In this document: piece after piece, positions 35,725 through 46,300 of the stretch
How positions within the stretch are numbered: position 1 is the stretch's first letter
Layout: the number at the start of each line of letters is the position of its first letter
Assembly: GCA_041398745.1 (NCBI GenBank)
Contig: JAWKUB010000004.1
Coordinates: 496,001 to 560,000 of the forward strand
Direction of reading: 5' to 3'
DNA: 64,000 nucleotides
Source of the DNA: JACKHO01 sp041398745
GTDB taxonomy: Bacteria; Planctomycetota; Planctomycetia; Planctomycetales; Planctomycetaceae
Made by a program: the position numbers and the translations under genes
Notes under the pieces: generated by a model
Told to the model about the DNA's origin: nothing
Seen by the model: the letters and a program-made list of their open reading frames with translations, nothing else
Database searches by the model: none

Positions 35725-36339
35725 ATGTCAACCCTTGATGTCATCGCCATTGAACCCAGGACCGAAATCGGCTCAACCGCTTCTCGACGGTTGCGTCGTC
35801 AAGGCCTGGTGCCCGTGAACGTTTATGGGCACGGTGAAAAAGACGCATTCGGAACAGTTTGTGCAGATGTTGCATCCGCGATTGCTCGGAGTGGAGCGAA
35901 AGTCGTGGATGTAAAACTCGAAGGGGCCGACGAACAGAAAGCCATTGTGCGTGAAGTTCAGTGGGACACCTTCGGCACACACGTACTGCACTTGGATTTC
36001 ATGCGAGTCGATGCGAAGCAACGCGTTACTGCCGATGTGCCAATTCACTTACGTGGAACAGCACCGGGCGTAATCGCGGGTGGACGATTGGATCACCACA
36101 TGCACTCACTGTCGATTGAATGCCTTGCCGTTCAAATCCCAACAGAAATCAACGTGCGGATTACATCCCTGAAAATTGGTGATTCCCTGCATGTCAGTGA
36201 CATTACTGACTTGCCTCCGAACACAACCGTCCTGTCTTCCGCCGACGAAGTCGTGGTGCAGGTTTTCGAGCCGCGAGGTGCGGAGGACGAAGGTGCTGCG
36301 GAAGGTGGCGAAGGCGAAGCTGCCGCGGCAGGAGAGTAA
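35725..36339 (+). CDS. rplY: Ribosomal protein bL25 (CTC form)
   Basis: The 204-residue protein has an N-terminal bL25 domain, with VIAIEPRTEIGSTASRRLRR and GLVPVNVYGHGEKDAFG, and a longer C-terminal beta domain typical of the CTC/general-stress form (GTAPGVIAGGRLDHHMHSLS). The tail is acidic and Gly/Ala/Glu-rich. It binds 5S rRNA in the large subunit. It opens a housekeeping block, followed after 3 bp by pth. Confidence 0.93.
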   Translation: MSTLDVIAIEPRTEIGSTASRRLRRQGLVPVNVYGHGEKDAFGTVCADVASAIARSGAKVVDVKLEGADEQKAIVREVQWDTFGTHVLHLDFMRVDAKQRVTADVPIHLRGTAPGVIAGGRLDHHMHSLSIECLAVQIPTEINVRITSLKIGDSLHVSDITDLPPNTTVLSSADEVVVQVFEPRGAEDEGAAEGGEGEAAAAGE

Positions 36340-36342
36340 GGC

Positions 36343-36915
36343 GTGCGATTGGTTGTCGGTTTAGGAAACCCTGGATCGAAGTACGATGGCACGCGGCACA
36401 ACATTGGATTCGATGCAATTCTCCGACTGGCCGAAAGCGAACTCGCTGGCCGCTGGAAATCGCAGTTCGAAGGACAAGTGACTGAAGTTGGTTTCGGAGT
36501 CGACAAAACGATTTTGCTTGCTCCGCACACATATATGAATTTGAGCGGCCGCTCCGTGAAAAGTGCGGTCCAGTTTTATAAACTGTTCCCTGAAGAAGTG
36601 CTCGTCATTTGTGACGACATGAACCTTCCCCTTGGAAAACTGCGAATAAAAGCAGGTGGTTCAGGTGGAGGGCAAAAGGGGTTGCAGAACATACTGGAGC
36701 AACTCGGGACCCAACAGGTTCCAAGACTCCGGTTGGGAATTGGAAGACCTTCTGAAGGTTTGGATCCTGCGAATTACGTGCTTAAGCGTTTTTCGCAGTC
36801 TGAACGCGACACCGTCGATGTCCTGCTCAATCAGGCAGTACAGGCCACTCGCACCTGGGTGACCGACGGGGTTGATGTAGCCATGAATCGGTTTAACAGT
36901 TCCCAGACAGAGTAA
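36343..36915 (+). CDS. pth: Peptidyl-tRNA hydrolase
   Basis: The 190-residue protein starts with GTG (MRLVVGLGNPGSKYDGTRHN). The segment GTRHNIGFDA carries the catalytic histidine, and VICDDMNLPLGKLRIKAGGS followed by GGGQKGLQNI is the conserved substrate-binding core. It recycles peptidyl-tRNA released from stalled ribosomes. The rplY-pth order is common. A perfect hairpin at 36932 separates it from rpsF. Confidence 0.96.
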   Translation: MRLVVGLGNPGSKYDGTRHNIGFDAILRLAESELAGRWKSQFEGQVTEVGFGVDKTILLAPHTYMNLSGRSVKSAVQFYKLFPEEVLVICDDMNLPLGKLRIKAGGSGGGQKGLQNILEQLGTQQVPRLRLGIGRPSEGLDPANYVLKRFSQSERDTVDVLLNQAVQATRTWVTDGVDVAMNRFNSSQTE

Positions 36916-36931
36916 GAGTCGTTTACAATCC

Positions 36932-36957
36932 TGCCACAACACTTGTGGCAAGTTTTT
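36932..36957 (+). terminator. Hairpin terminator between pth and rpsF
   Basis: TGCCACAA-CAC-TTGTGGCA is a perfect 8-bp stem with a 3-base loop, followed by AGTTTTT. It suggests that rplY-pth can end here and that rpsF has its own promoter. Confidence 0.75.
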
Positions 36958-37025
36958 GAAGCTCGGTTGAACAACCAAAAATCCCGCTCAACATCGACGC
37001 GGACGGAACGAGAAGAGGTAAGGCG

Positions 37026-37436
37026 TTGGCAATTCGAAATTACGAATGCATGTTTCTGGTTGATAGCGGTCGCTATGCTCAGGACCCTCAGGGGACTGAA
37101 AAAGCCATCCGTGAAATCCTGGATCGTTGCGAAGCGACTCTGGTTGGCATGACTCCGTGGCAGGAAGGGAAGCTGGCCTACGAAATCGAAGGTCACCGGA
37201 AGGGACTGCACCTGCTGGCGTTCCTGACAATGGACGGTAGCCGTGTCACGGAATTCAACCGTGCATGCAAGCTGAGTGAAATTGTCATTCGTCAATTGTT
37301 GCTTGAGCACAGTGATAAGCTGTTCTCGTTGTTAACGCAGCAAATTGGTTCGCACCAGCTGGAGCGCCGAGACGACGATGAGGAAGCGAGCAGCAACGAT
37401 GCCGAACCAGAAGAAGCAGTTTCGGCTGCCGAATAG
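37026..37436 (+). CDS. rpsF: Ribosomal protein bS6
   Basis: The 136-residue protein, MAIRNYECMFLVDSGRYAQD, has the S6 fold including ILDRCEATLVGMTPWQEGKL and AYEIEGHRKGLHLLAFLTMD. The start is TTG with AAGAGGTAAGG upstream. The C-terminal tail is acidic and glutamate-rich. It is a small-subunit protein, normally dimerising with S18; the S18 gene is not beside it here. ssb follows after 95 bp. Confidence 0.93.
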   Translation: MAIRNYECMFLVDSGRYAQDPQGTEKAIREILDRCEATLVGMTPWQEGKLAYEIEGHRKGLHLLAFLTMDGSRVTEFNRACKLSEIVIRQLLLEHSDKLFSLLTQQIGSHQLERRDDDEEASSNDAEPEEAVSAAE

Positions 37437-37531
37437 AAAAAGACCCCTTTCCGAGGCATTTGACTGCCCTGTGAGGTAATCGTTACCCCCCTTGGGATGT
37501 CTGAGGTGGGCGGAACCAACGGAGTGTAATC

Positions 37532-38020
37532 ATGGCAAGTTTCAATCGCGTCATTCTGGTCGGTAACCTGACCCGCGATCCCGAAGTGAAGTACACAACG
37601 GGCGGGACTGCCGTTACAGAACTCGGATTGGCAGTAAGCCGAAACTGGTTCGATCAAAAGGCGAACGAGCGGCGTGAGGAAACAACTTTCGTTGACGTCA
37701 CCCTGTGGGGACGGCAAGCGGAAGTCGCAGGTGAGTACCTGTCCAAGGGACGACCCGTCCTCATTGAGGGGCGTCTGCAACTGGACAGTTGGGAAGATAA
37801 AGAATCAGGAAAACGCCGTTCAAAATTGCGAGTTGTCGGTGAGCAAATGCAAATGCTCGGCAGCCGCGGTGAGGGCGGTGGAAGTGGTGGCGGAGGAGGT
37901 CGTCCTTCGGGAGGATCATCACGCCGTACGAGCAGTGACTACGATGACGGCGGGAGCGCCGCCGATTCCTTTTATGATTCCGGGCCAAGTGGACCCGCGG
38001 AGGATGACGTACCTTTCTAA
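37532..38020 (+). CDS. ssb: Single-stranded DNA-binding protein
   Basis: The 162-residue protein begins MASFNRVILVGNLTRDPEVK, the OB-fold start of bacterial SSB, with TFVDVTLWGRQAEVAGEYLS and GRPVLIEGRLQLDSWEDKES. The C-terminal linker is glycine- and serine-rich, and it ends in the conserved acidic tip EDDVPF that recruits partner proteins. It lies between rpsF and rplI, as in many bacteria. Confidence 0.95.
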   Translation: MASFNRVILVGNLTRDPEVKYTTGGTAVTELGLAVSRNWFDQKANERREETTFVDVTLWGRQAEVAGEYLSKGRPVLIEGRLQLDSWEDKESGKRRSKLRVVGEQMQMLGSRGEGGGSGGGGGRPSGGSSRRTSSDYDDGGSAADSFYDSGPSGPAEDDVPF

Positions 38021-38084
38021 ATGAGAGCTTGTTTGCTCAGACTGGTACTTTTCATTCAATAGACATTTCAAATTGGTCAGAGAC

Positions 38085-38597
38085 ATGGTTGTTCAGCGTA
38101 AACGTCGTCAGCGAATCAAGGCAAAAGACCGTAACGGCGGAGTCGAAATTCTGCTTGCAGAAAATGTCGAGCATCTCGGCAAGCAGGGTGAAATTGTCCG
38201 CGTGAAGCCAGGTTATGCACGGAACTTTCTGTTGCCGATGGGGCTCGCCACTGTGGCCACTGAAGCCAACAAAATGATGCTGGAGCGACACCGGGTCCGA
38301 CAGGAAGAAGCTGCGGTTGCACGCCGGAAGCAAATTCAGGCCCTCGCAGCAAAAATCAAAGACTACAGCGTCACCCTGGAAGCCAACGCCACGGACGATG
38401 GGCACCTGTACGGTTCCATTGTCGCAAACGACATTTCCAAGGCTTTGAAGTCTGCAAACTACGACGTCGAAGCCGCTCAGGTGAAAATGGACGGACCAAT
38501 CAAAACGCTCGGCATGTACACCATTCCGGTCGAGCTTGAGCAGGACGTCAAATCGGAAGTTAAAGTCTGGGTCGTGCCCACCGCTTCGATTAAGTAG
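38085..38597 (+). CDS. rplI: Ribosomal protein bL9
   Basis: The protein has about 170 residues. A short basic N-extension (MVVQRKRRQRIKAKDRNGG) is followed by the L9 core: VEILLAENVEHLGKQGEIVR and VKPGYARNFLLPMGLAT. The C-terminal domain (VTLEANATDDGHLYGSIVAN) follows the long central helix. The frame opens at a TTG at 38073, but the ATG at 38085 is more natural. A hairpin terminator follows before dnaB. Confidence 0.93.
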   Translation: MVVQRKRRQRIKAKDRNGGVEILLAENVEHLGKQGEIVRVKPGYARNFLLPMGLATVATEANKMMLERHRVRQEEAAVARRKQIQALAAKIKDYSVTLEANATDDGHLYGSIVANDISKALKSANYDVEAAQVKMDGPIKTLGMYTIPVELEQDVKSEVKVWVVPTASIK

Positions 38598-38632
38598 CTC
38601 GGTCGGCGGAGCGTCTCCAGCAACGTATTTCG

Positions 38633-38667
38633 AAACATCCCTCCGGCCTGTTCCGGTGGGATGTTTT
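38633..38667 (+). terminator. Hairpin terminator after rplI
   Basis: AAACATCCC-T-CCGG pairs with CCGG-T-GGGATGTTT around a CCTGTT loop, with one internal T-T mismatch, followed by a short T-run. It separates rplI from dnaB. Confidence 0.7.
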
Positions 38668-38762
38668 CGCGTCTGGTGACAAAAAGCACGTAACAAGGGC
38701 TATTGCAACCGCCTTAATCATTCCAGTACCGCCGACAGTTCCTGACGACAAACGGACTGACA

Positions 38763-40148
38763 ATGAATGCCCCCAACGTTTCACAACTGCTCGACAAAGT
38801 TCCGCCACAGGATTTGGAAGCGGAGCGAAGCGTTCTCGGCAGCATTCTTTTCGCCAGCGACGCCTTCGACGAAGTTGTGCAGCTCATTCAGTCTGAATGT
38901 TTCTACGTCGATGCACACCGCCGGATATTCCGGGCGATCCACGACATGTACGAGCGTGGTACACGGGCTATTGACGTCATTACGCTTGCCCACGAACTCA
39001 CCAAAGGCGGTAACCTGGAAGCCATTGGCGGGCCTGCCTATCTGAACGAAATTATGGGGAGTGTGCCGCACGCGGCCCATGCGGAGCACTACGCCAAAAT
39101 CGTTCGTGACCGCTGGCTGCAGCGATCCCTCATTGAGGCCTGCACGGAATCGCTGCGGGAAGCGTTTCATGGCACTCAGGACATCGAAGACATCCTCGCA
39201 ACCGCCGAAAGACGTGTCTTTCAAATTGCCGAAGAGCAGACGGGCATCGACTCGTTTGGCATTAACGAAATCCTGGACAGAACGTTTGAACGCATTTTCG
39301 AACGCATGGAGCAGGATGGCACCGTCAGTGGTCTGCACTCCGGATTCCACGGTCTCGACGACAAAACGGGCGGCTTTCAACCCACGGAACTTATCGTTCT
39401 TGCCGCTCGTCCGAGTATGGGGAAAACCGCACTCGTGTGTAACTTTGCCATGGCCGTCGCCAAGTCGGCTTCCAAGGATCCACCTGGCGAGCAGTCGGGC
39501 GTCCTGCTGTTCAGTCTGGAACAGTCGCGGCTGGAACTTGCCGAACGACTGCTCTGTATTCAGGCCCGAATTAGTGGGCACAAGTTGCGTCAGGGTGACC
39601 TCGACGAGTTTGAGCAGCACACACTGCACGAAGCGTCCAACGTTCTACGCACCTTCCCAATGTTTATTGACGACACGCCTGGTCGGACGATGTCACAAAT
39701 CTCAGCTATTGCCCGTCGAATTAAACGGCGTTATGGACTGGGGATTATCATCATCGACTACCTGCAGCTCATCGAGTCGGAAGACCGCAACATGTCGCGT
39801 GAACAACAGATTTCGTCCATTTCGCGACGACTGAAGTTTCTCGCCAAAGATGTCGACGTGCCGGTCATTGCGCTCTCACAGCTCAACCGTGGCGTGGAGC
39901 AGAGGGAAGACAAGAAGCCCCGCCTGTCCGATTTGCGTGAGTCAGGAGCTATCGAGCAGGACGCGGACATTGTCATGTTTTTGCACCGTGCAGACGCTTA
40001 CGATCCCCAGGACCGACCTGGCGAGGCTGACCTCATTATCGCCAAGAATCGCCACGGCCCGATTGGAAACGTCGACCTTGTCTGGATGCGCGACAGCCTG
40101 ACCTTCGGCGACCGCAGCCCCGTCGCGGAGCCGGATCAGCCTTTCTAA
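38763..40148 (+). CDS. dnaB: Replicative DNA helicase
   Basis: The 461-residue protein has the DnaB N-terminal domain (PPQDLEAERSVLGSILFASD) and the RecA-like C-terminal helicase domain. Walker A is AARPSMGKTALVCNFA near residue 220, Walker B is GIIIIDYLQLIE near 340, and the conserved end is LSDLRESGAIEQDADIVMFL. It unwinds DNA at the replication fork and is loaded with DnaC/DnaI-type factors elsewhere. It ends the rplY-dnaB block. The gap to 40396 holds no gene I can support. Confidence 0.96.
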   Translation: MNAPNVSQLLDKVPPQDLEAERSVLGSILFASDAFDEVVQLIQSECFYVDAHRRIFRAIHDMYERGTRAIDVITLAHELTKGGNLEAIGGPAYLNEIMGSVPHAAHAEHYAKIVRDRWLQRSLIEACTESLREAFHGTQDIEDILATAERRVFQIAEEQTGIDSFGINEILDRTFERIFERMEQDGTVSGLHSGFHGLDDKTGGFQPTELIVLAARPSMGKTALVCNFAMAVAKSASKDPPGEQSGVLLFSLEQSRLELAERLLCIQARISGHKLRQGDLDEFEQHTLHEASNVLRTFPMFIDDTPGRTMSQISAIARRIKRRYGLGIIIIDYLQLIESEDRNMSREQQISSISRRLKFLAKDVDVPVIALSQLNRGVEQREDKKPRLSDLRESGAIEQDADIVMFLHRADAYDPQDRPGEADLIIAKNRHGPIGNVDLVWMRDSLTFGDRSPVAEPDQPF

Positions 40149-40395
40149 TCTGACTCGGTCGAGTTAGCTCATGTCATCGCTCACTGCGAAGTGTCGATTC
40201 CGAGTTCAGTAATCCGCTGCGCTAAACTTTGCCGAATGTGCGGGCTGCCGTTGGAGTCTTACGGATATTCCCGACTGACCAATTGTTTTTGTTTGGTCGG
40301 TTCTACTATTTTTACCGAAGTATAAGGCTGAGCAATTCGTCGAATGTGCGCGTAGAAGTCTGCGGGATGGTCCCGGTCTGGAGCAATCGAGAACA

Positions 40396-42054
40396 ATGAT
40401 AGCCGCTGGCGACATTCTGAAATGTCGTGGTGCAAAGTGTTTTGCACTTTTTGCCGGTGGGCTCGTTCTTCTCATTCTGGGTTGCCAAACGCCGCCAGCG
40501 AACACCGACCGCGGACCTGTTGACGTTGAACTGCAATGCAGAATGTTTCCGGGCATTGCGCCGAATCCGTGTCCGGGCGAGGTGCTCATCCCTCCTGGAG
40601 TCGTTCTGGATGACGGCCTCACCGAGGACGAAGCTGTCGCCCTGGCACTATGGAACAATCGAAACTTTCTGTCGACGCTGTCGAACCTCGGAATTGCGCG
40701 TGGTGATTTAGTACAGGCGGGTTTGCTGACGAATCCGCAACTGAATCTGCTGTTCCCACCGATTGGGTCGAAGCAACTTGAGTGGACGGTCTTTCTTCCC
40801 ATTGAGGCCGCCATTCTCCGGCGGCGGCGAGTTGAAATTGCGGAACGCGACTTCCAGAGGATTTGCAACGAGCTGGTTCAGAACGGATTAAACGTCGCCC
40901 GTGACGCTCGCGTTGCATTTGCGGACTTTCAGTTGGCTGTTGACCGCTACGAAATGGCGGAACAGGCGGCGGAAGTACGTGGCAACATTGCGAAGTTGGC
41001 GGAACGGCGGCTTGAGGCTGGGGATATTCGTGAGCTGGAAGTGATTGCCACGCGCGTCGATTCCAGTCGCACACGAGCCGATGCCGCTGGTCTGAAGCAA
41101 GCGGTCACCGTCGCTGAAGCAAGTCTGAAGAACGTACTGGGAATTGCCGCTCTGGATACTCCCTTGACGCCCGTGGCCTCAGACGTTGTTAACGTCCCGA
41201 CGTTCGACGCCGAGACTCTCATTGGCGAAGCACTGGCGACGCGACCGGATGTGAAAGCTGCCAGGGTTTCGATTGAAGCTGCACAGCATCGAGTTGAGTT
41301 GGCAAAGAAGTCATTTCTCAGAATCGATGCAGTTGTCGACGGGAATAACGGCGGCGCTGGACCGAGCAACGTGGGCCCGGGGCTCCGCTTTGAAATCCCC
41401 ATATTCAATCGAAATCAAGGGCTCATTATTCGCTCGCAGTGGACTGTCGATCAGGCAAGCCAGAATTACCAGTCGATTCGCGATACCGCGATTACTGAGG
41501 TGCGAACGTCACTAGCAGGCGTAGAGCAGGCGAGGTCGAACCTTCAAATTCTGCGAGAAGAAGTGCTCCCAGATTTGAATGACATCGTGAAGCTGTCTGA
41601 GTCAGCCTACGAGGGGGGTGGCGATCCGTACTTCCTCGTATTGCAGTCGACAAGTGTGTACATCGACACCAAAACTCGCGAACTGGAGTTGCAGGCCGAC
41701 TTACGACGAGCCATTGCCGAACTCGACCGCAGTGTTGGCCGCCGTGTCTTCATGCAGTCTGGCATGGAACCGAGTGTGATTGAGACCCAACCAGCACATG
41801 CCAATGATGTGAATCTACTGATGCCGCCACTTTCGTCAACAAACACGAACGCCCAGCCTTCGGTAACTGTTGTTGTTATCCAAAGTAATTCTGGTAACGA
41901 GTCGGTGTCGCCAGATATCATTTCCGAAGCGTTACGCACAGCCGCAGTCCAGATGGAACAACGTCGTTCGGAACCTGCGGCACAAGTCATTCTGCAGTCG
42001 GCCAGTGAAACTGAAGTTGCTTCCTCAGGCCGGCGAGTGAAACCATCACAATGA
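40396..42054 (+). CDS. TolC-family outer-membrane efflux lipoprotein
   Basis: The 552-residue protein has a lipoprotein signal, FALFAGGLVLLILGC, with the cysteine near residue 30. It has two TolC-type coiled-coil repeats, seen in LTEDEAVALALWNNRNFLST, LAERRLEAGDIRELEVIATR and LSESAYEGGGDPYFLVLQ. It is the outer-membrane channel of a tripartite efflux pump. The stop overlaps the adaptor ATG (ATGA), so the three pump genes are translationally coupled. Confidence 0.9.
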   Translation: MIAAGDILKCRGAKCFALFAGGLVLLILGCQTPPANTDRGPVDVELQCRMFPGIAPNPCPGEVLIPPGVVLDDGLTEDEAVALALWNNRNFLSTLSNLGIARGDLVQAGLLTNPQLNLLFPPIGSKQLEWTVFLPIEAAILRRRRVEIAERDFQRICNELVQNGLNVARDARVAFADFQLAVDRYEMAEQAAEVRGNIAKLAERRLEAGDIRELEVIATRVDSSRTRADAAGLKQAVTVAEASLKNVLGIAALDTPLTPVASDVVNVPTFDAETLIGEALATRPDVKAARVSIEAAQHRVELAKKSFLRIDAVVDGNNGGAGPSNVGPGLRFEIPIFNRNQGLIIRSQWTVDQASQNYQSIRDTAITEVRTSLAGVEQARSNLQILREEVLPDLNDIVKLSESAYEGGGDPYFLVLQSTSVYIDTKTRELELQADLRRAIAELDRSVGRRVFMQSGMEPSVIETQPAHANDVNLLMPPLSSTNTNAQPSVTVVVIQSNSGNESVSPDIISEALRTAAVQMEQRRSEPAAQVILQSASETEVASSGRRVKPSQ

Positions 42055-43316
42055 CATTGAACCACCATTTGCCTCGAGTTGCCTGCCTGCTCATGGCGCT
42101 GACAGCCGGATGCAATCAACACGACAGCAAGGATGCGCCGGCAAAGGTGAAGCCGGCTGAAGTGAAGTCTCATCCCAATGAGGCGAATATCGCGGATATT
42201 GTGCTCTCACAAAAGGCCTACGAGCGGCTGGGTATTACTACCGCGAAGGTCGAAGTACGGAAGATTTCTGAGGCACGCAGTCTCGGCGGCGAAGTCATGA
42301 CGCCGCCTGGAGAACTCGCCATTATTGTGGCGCCCGTTTCGGGAACTGTTTTGCCCTCGAAAGACCAGCCAATCCCGAAGCCGGGAAGCACGGTGGCGAA
42401 GGGGCAGGCGGTCTTTCAACTGCAGCCGCTGCTTACTCCGGAACGCTACGTCCCGACTCCTGCTGAGCGGGCTCAAATTGCAAATGCACAGGCCTCGTTG
42501 ATTTCACTTCAAATGACTGCAGATGGCGACGTGCAGCAGTTCCAGGAACAGGTAGTCGCGGCCAAGATTGCGTTGGATCGTGCGATGAAGCTGCTGCAAG
42601 ATCGCGTAGGCAGTGAGCGCGATGTTGATAATGCAAAAGCTCAACTCGCCCTTGCGGAGGCCGGATTGAAAGTCGCAAACGAGCGAAAAACCGTTCTCGA
42701 CAAACTCAGTTCCAATGTGGAACAAGGGACCGTGACTCCCATTCCTTTCGACTCGCCCATTGATGGCATTGTTCGCAGCATTCCGGTCACGCTGGGTCAG
42801 ACGGTTGCGGCTGGCAATACACTCTTTGAAGTGGTGAATTTGAAGTCTGTATGGATTCGCGTTCCGGTCTACGTCGGCCTGCTCGATCAAATGAAAACGG
42901 GTGAACCGGCCACCATTAAGTTCTTCGGTGACAACTCTGCGGACTCCGCGCAAGTCGCCGTTCCGGTTGCGGCGCCTCCAGCGGCCGATCCTCTTTCCTC
43001 AACGGCCGACCTGTACTATGAGATTTCCAACGAAAGCGGTCGCTTTCGGCCGGGTGAACGGGTATCCGTTTCGATTCCATTGCAAACTGAGTCCGAATCG
43101 CCGGTCGTTCCACTCAATTCCATTCTGTACGACATCCACGGAAACACCTGGGTGTACGCACAGAGTGACGAGTTGACGTTCCACAGATTGCGCGTTGTCG
43201 TGCTGCGGACGACTGACGAGTTTGCCGTTCTCGGCAACACCGTTCCCGTAGATGTCGAGGTAGTCGTCGATGGTGCTGCGGAATTGTTCGGAACTGAGTT
43301 CGGAACGGGGAAGTAG
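42051..43316 (+). CDS. RND efflux periplasmic adaptor (membrane-fusion) lipoprotein
   Basis: The 421-residue protein has a lipoprotein signal, LLMALTAGCNQHDSKD. The lipoyl-type segments flank a coiled coil: IIVAPVSGTVLPSKDQP before it and TPIPFDSPIDGIVRSIPVTL after it. The beta-barrel part (TVAAGNTLFEVVNLKSVWIR) follows. It is the periplasmic adaptor between the TolC-like channel and the permease. No histidine-rich metal-binding tail is visible. Confidence 0.93.
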   Translation: MTLNHHLPRVACLLMALTAGCNQHDSKDAPAKVKPAEVKSHPNEANIADIVLSQKAYERLGITTAKVEVRKISEARSLGGEVMTPPGELAIIVAPVSGTVLPSKDQPIPKPGSTVAKGQAVFQLQPLLTPERYVPTPAERAQIANAQASLISLQMTADGDVQQFQEQVVAAKIALDRAMKLLQDRVGSERDVDNAKAQLALAEAGLKVANERKTVLDKLSSNVEQGTVTPIPFDSPIDGIVRSIPVTLGQTVAAGNTLFEVVNLKSVWIRVPVYVGLLDQMKTGEPATIKFFGDNSADSAQVAVPVAAPPAADPLSSTADLYYEISNESGRFRPGERVSVSIPLQTESESPVVPLNSILYDIHGNTWVYAQSDELTFHRLRVVVLRTTDEFAVLGNTVPVDVEVVVDGAAELFGTEFGTGK

Positions 43317-43318
43317 GC

Positions 43319-46300
43319 ATGAGTTGGCTCATTTCGACGTCTCTCCACTTCCGCGTTCTGGTCGTGGCGTTTGCCATTGGACTCATTGTTTACGGCGTGC
43401 AAACGTCGAAAGACGTTCCTCTGGATGTCTTTCCTGAGTTCGCACCACCCATTGTGGAAATCCAGACCGAAGCACCCGGGGTCTCGACGGAAGAGGTTGA
43501 GAGCCTCATTACAGTGCCCATCGAAAACGCACTGAATGGAATTCCTTTCGTCGACACCATTCGGTCGAAGTCCGTCCTTGGTCTCTCGTCTGTTCGTTTG
43601 ATCTTCCATCCCGGGACTGACCTCATTACGGCTCGCCAGTTGGTGCAGGAACGTTTGTCGCTGGCAGCACCAAACTTGCCGACTGTGGCTCGGCAGCCAA
43701 TCATTCTACCGCCACTTTCGTCGCTGAGTCGGGCCATGAAAATTGGTCTGACGTCGGACGAGCTGACGCAAATGGACCTCACGGTTCTTTGCAAATGGAC
43801 TATTCGGCCCAAGCTCATGTCCATTCCCGGCGTGGCGAACGTCGCAATTTGGGGCGAGTACGACCGGCAGTTTCAGGTGCTGGTGAATCCCGACCGTTTA
43901 CGAGCACATCAGCTGACACTGGACGAAGTCACCCTCGCCGTCAAAAAGTCGACTGCGGTGGGCTCGGGCGGATTCGTGGATGTATCGAATCAGCGGTTCT
44001 CGATCAGGCAGGAAAACGGTGCCGCGACACCGGAGGATCTGGCGAATACTGTCGTGGCCTGGCGTAATGGCGCGCCGCTGCGTCTGGGTGATGTCGCAAA
44101 CGTTCAAATTGGATCACCACTTCCTATTGGTGATGCGGTCATCAATAGTCAAATGGGCATTATGCTCATTGTTGAGAAACAGCCATGGGCGAACACGCTG
44201 GACGTGACGCGGAATGTCGAGGCGGCCATGGAAGACATGGCGCCAGCACTACAAGGTGTTGAGGTCGACACGACCATTTTCCGCCCGGCAACGTTTATCG
44301 AACGGGCGTTGGAAAACCTGACTCATTCCCTGCTGTTGGGATGCGTTTTGGTCATTGTCGTACTTTGCCTGTTCCTGTTCGACTGGCGGGCCGCACTCAT
44401 TAGTTCGACTGCCATCCCGCTGTCGCTCATTACAGCGGTGTTTGTCCTGTACTATCGCGGCGGGACAATTAACACCATGGTGCTTGCGGGGCTCATCATT
44501 GCACTGGGCGAAGTGGTTGATGACGCCATCATTGATGTTGAGAATATTCAGCGCCGATTGCGGATGAATGCCGCGTCGGAGAATCCGAAGTCGATTTTCC
44601 AGGTTGTTTTTGACGCTTCCATGGAGGTACGGAGTGCCGTCGTCTATGCCAGCATTATTGTGGTCCTCACGTTGATTCCGGTCTTTTTTCTGGAAGGACT
44701 GGCTGGATCATTTTTTCGGCCGTTGGCAGCTTCGTATGTGCTGGCCATTCTCGCGTCACTGGTCGTAGCGCTGACCGTCACTCCCGCCATGTCGATGATG
44801 CTGCTTCCCGCCTCGTCTAAGGTTCAGCGAGACGCCCCGCTCGTGCGTGTGTTGAAGCAGGTATACGGCGCGATTCTTCCCTTTCTTATTCGCAACCTGA
44901 CGTTTTCGCTCGCAATTGTCATCGCGATGTTTGTGGGCACGGCGCTGTCGCTTCAGTACCTTGACGAAGAACTGCTTCCAAAGTTCAAAGAGACTGATTT
45001 CCTGATGCACTGGGTCGAAAAGCCAGGGACCGGAATCGAGCCCATGAACCGCATTACCATTCGCGCCAGCGAAGAAATGATGGCAGTGGAGGGAGTCCGC
45101 AACTTCGGAGCACACATTGGCCGTGCCCAGGTGGCTGACGAAGTTGTGGGCCCCAACTTCACCGAGTTGTGGATTAGCATTGATGACTCCGCCAACTACG
45201 ATGAAACCGTCGCATCAGTCCAGGAAATCGTTGATGGCTATCCGGGCCTGTACCGCGACTTGCTGACGTACCTCACTGAACGCATCAAGGAGGTGCTGTC
45301 GGGGGCCAGCGGCTCCATTGTCGTGCGGATTTACGGACCTGAACTCGACGGCCTGCGCGATGCTGCAGATGAAGTGAAACATGCTATTGAAGGAGTCGAA
45401 GGAGTTTCCGGGCTGAAAGTCGAACAGCAGGTGCTCGTCCCGCAAATCGTCGTCCGTGTGCGCAGTGAAGACGCCATGAACTTTGGCCTGACGGCTGGCG
45501 ACATATCCACGGCGACCGCCACTCTGGTGAACGGCACGCAAGTGGGAGAGGTCTTCGAGGGCCAGAAAATCTTCCAGGTCGTCGTATGGGGCGAGAAGTC
45601 GGTGCGGCGAGATGTCGAAGCAATCCGGAATTTGATGATCGACACTCCGTCAGGGGCACAGGTTGCGTTGCGCGACGTTGCCGATGTGTCATTCCAGCCC
45701 GCTCCGAACACCATCACCCGAGAGGGTTCGTCCCGCAAGATCGACGTGTATTGCAACGTCTCAGGCCGAAGTCTTAGCGAGGTGGCGACCGATATCGAGG
45801 CTGCGGTAAAACAGAACGTGAAGTTTGATCAGGGGCAAGGGTACTATCCCGAATTCCTCGGCGAATATGCCGAGGCGACCGCGGCACGACAGAAGATTCT
45901 GCTGCTGTCGGCATTCTCGGGCCTCGCAATTTTCCTGCTGCTGTATTCCGACTTCCAGCAGTTCCGCCCCGCATTCTTAATCTTCCTGACGCTGCCGTTC
46001 GCTATGGTCGGTGGTATTGCCGGAACGTTTTTAAGTGGCGGCGTCATATCGCTGGGGTCGCTCATCGGATTCGTCACCGTGCTCGGAGTGGCAGCACGAA
46101 ACGGAATTATGCTCATTGACCACTACCGCCATTTGCAGAAAGTTGAAGGCGTTCCCTTCGGCCAGGAACTCATTATTCAAGGTGCCTCCGAACGCCTCGC
46201 TCCTGTGCTGATGACCGCATTGACCACAGGGCTGGCTTTGGTACCCATTGTCGCGGGCGGAAACATTCCCGGCCACGAAATTGAATACCCCATGGCCTTT

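Noticed and set aside
37475..37487. GGTAA-TCG-TTACC hairpin before ssb as an S6/S18 regulatory site
   Set aside because: It is too short, lies downstream of rpsF rather than in its leader, and lacks the expected CCG bulge.
40275..40300. Weak hairpin GACCAA/TTGGTC after dnaB
   Set aside because: The stem is only about 6 bp with an A/T-rich loop; too weak to call a terminator.
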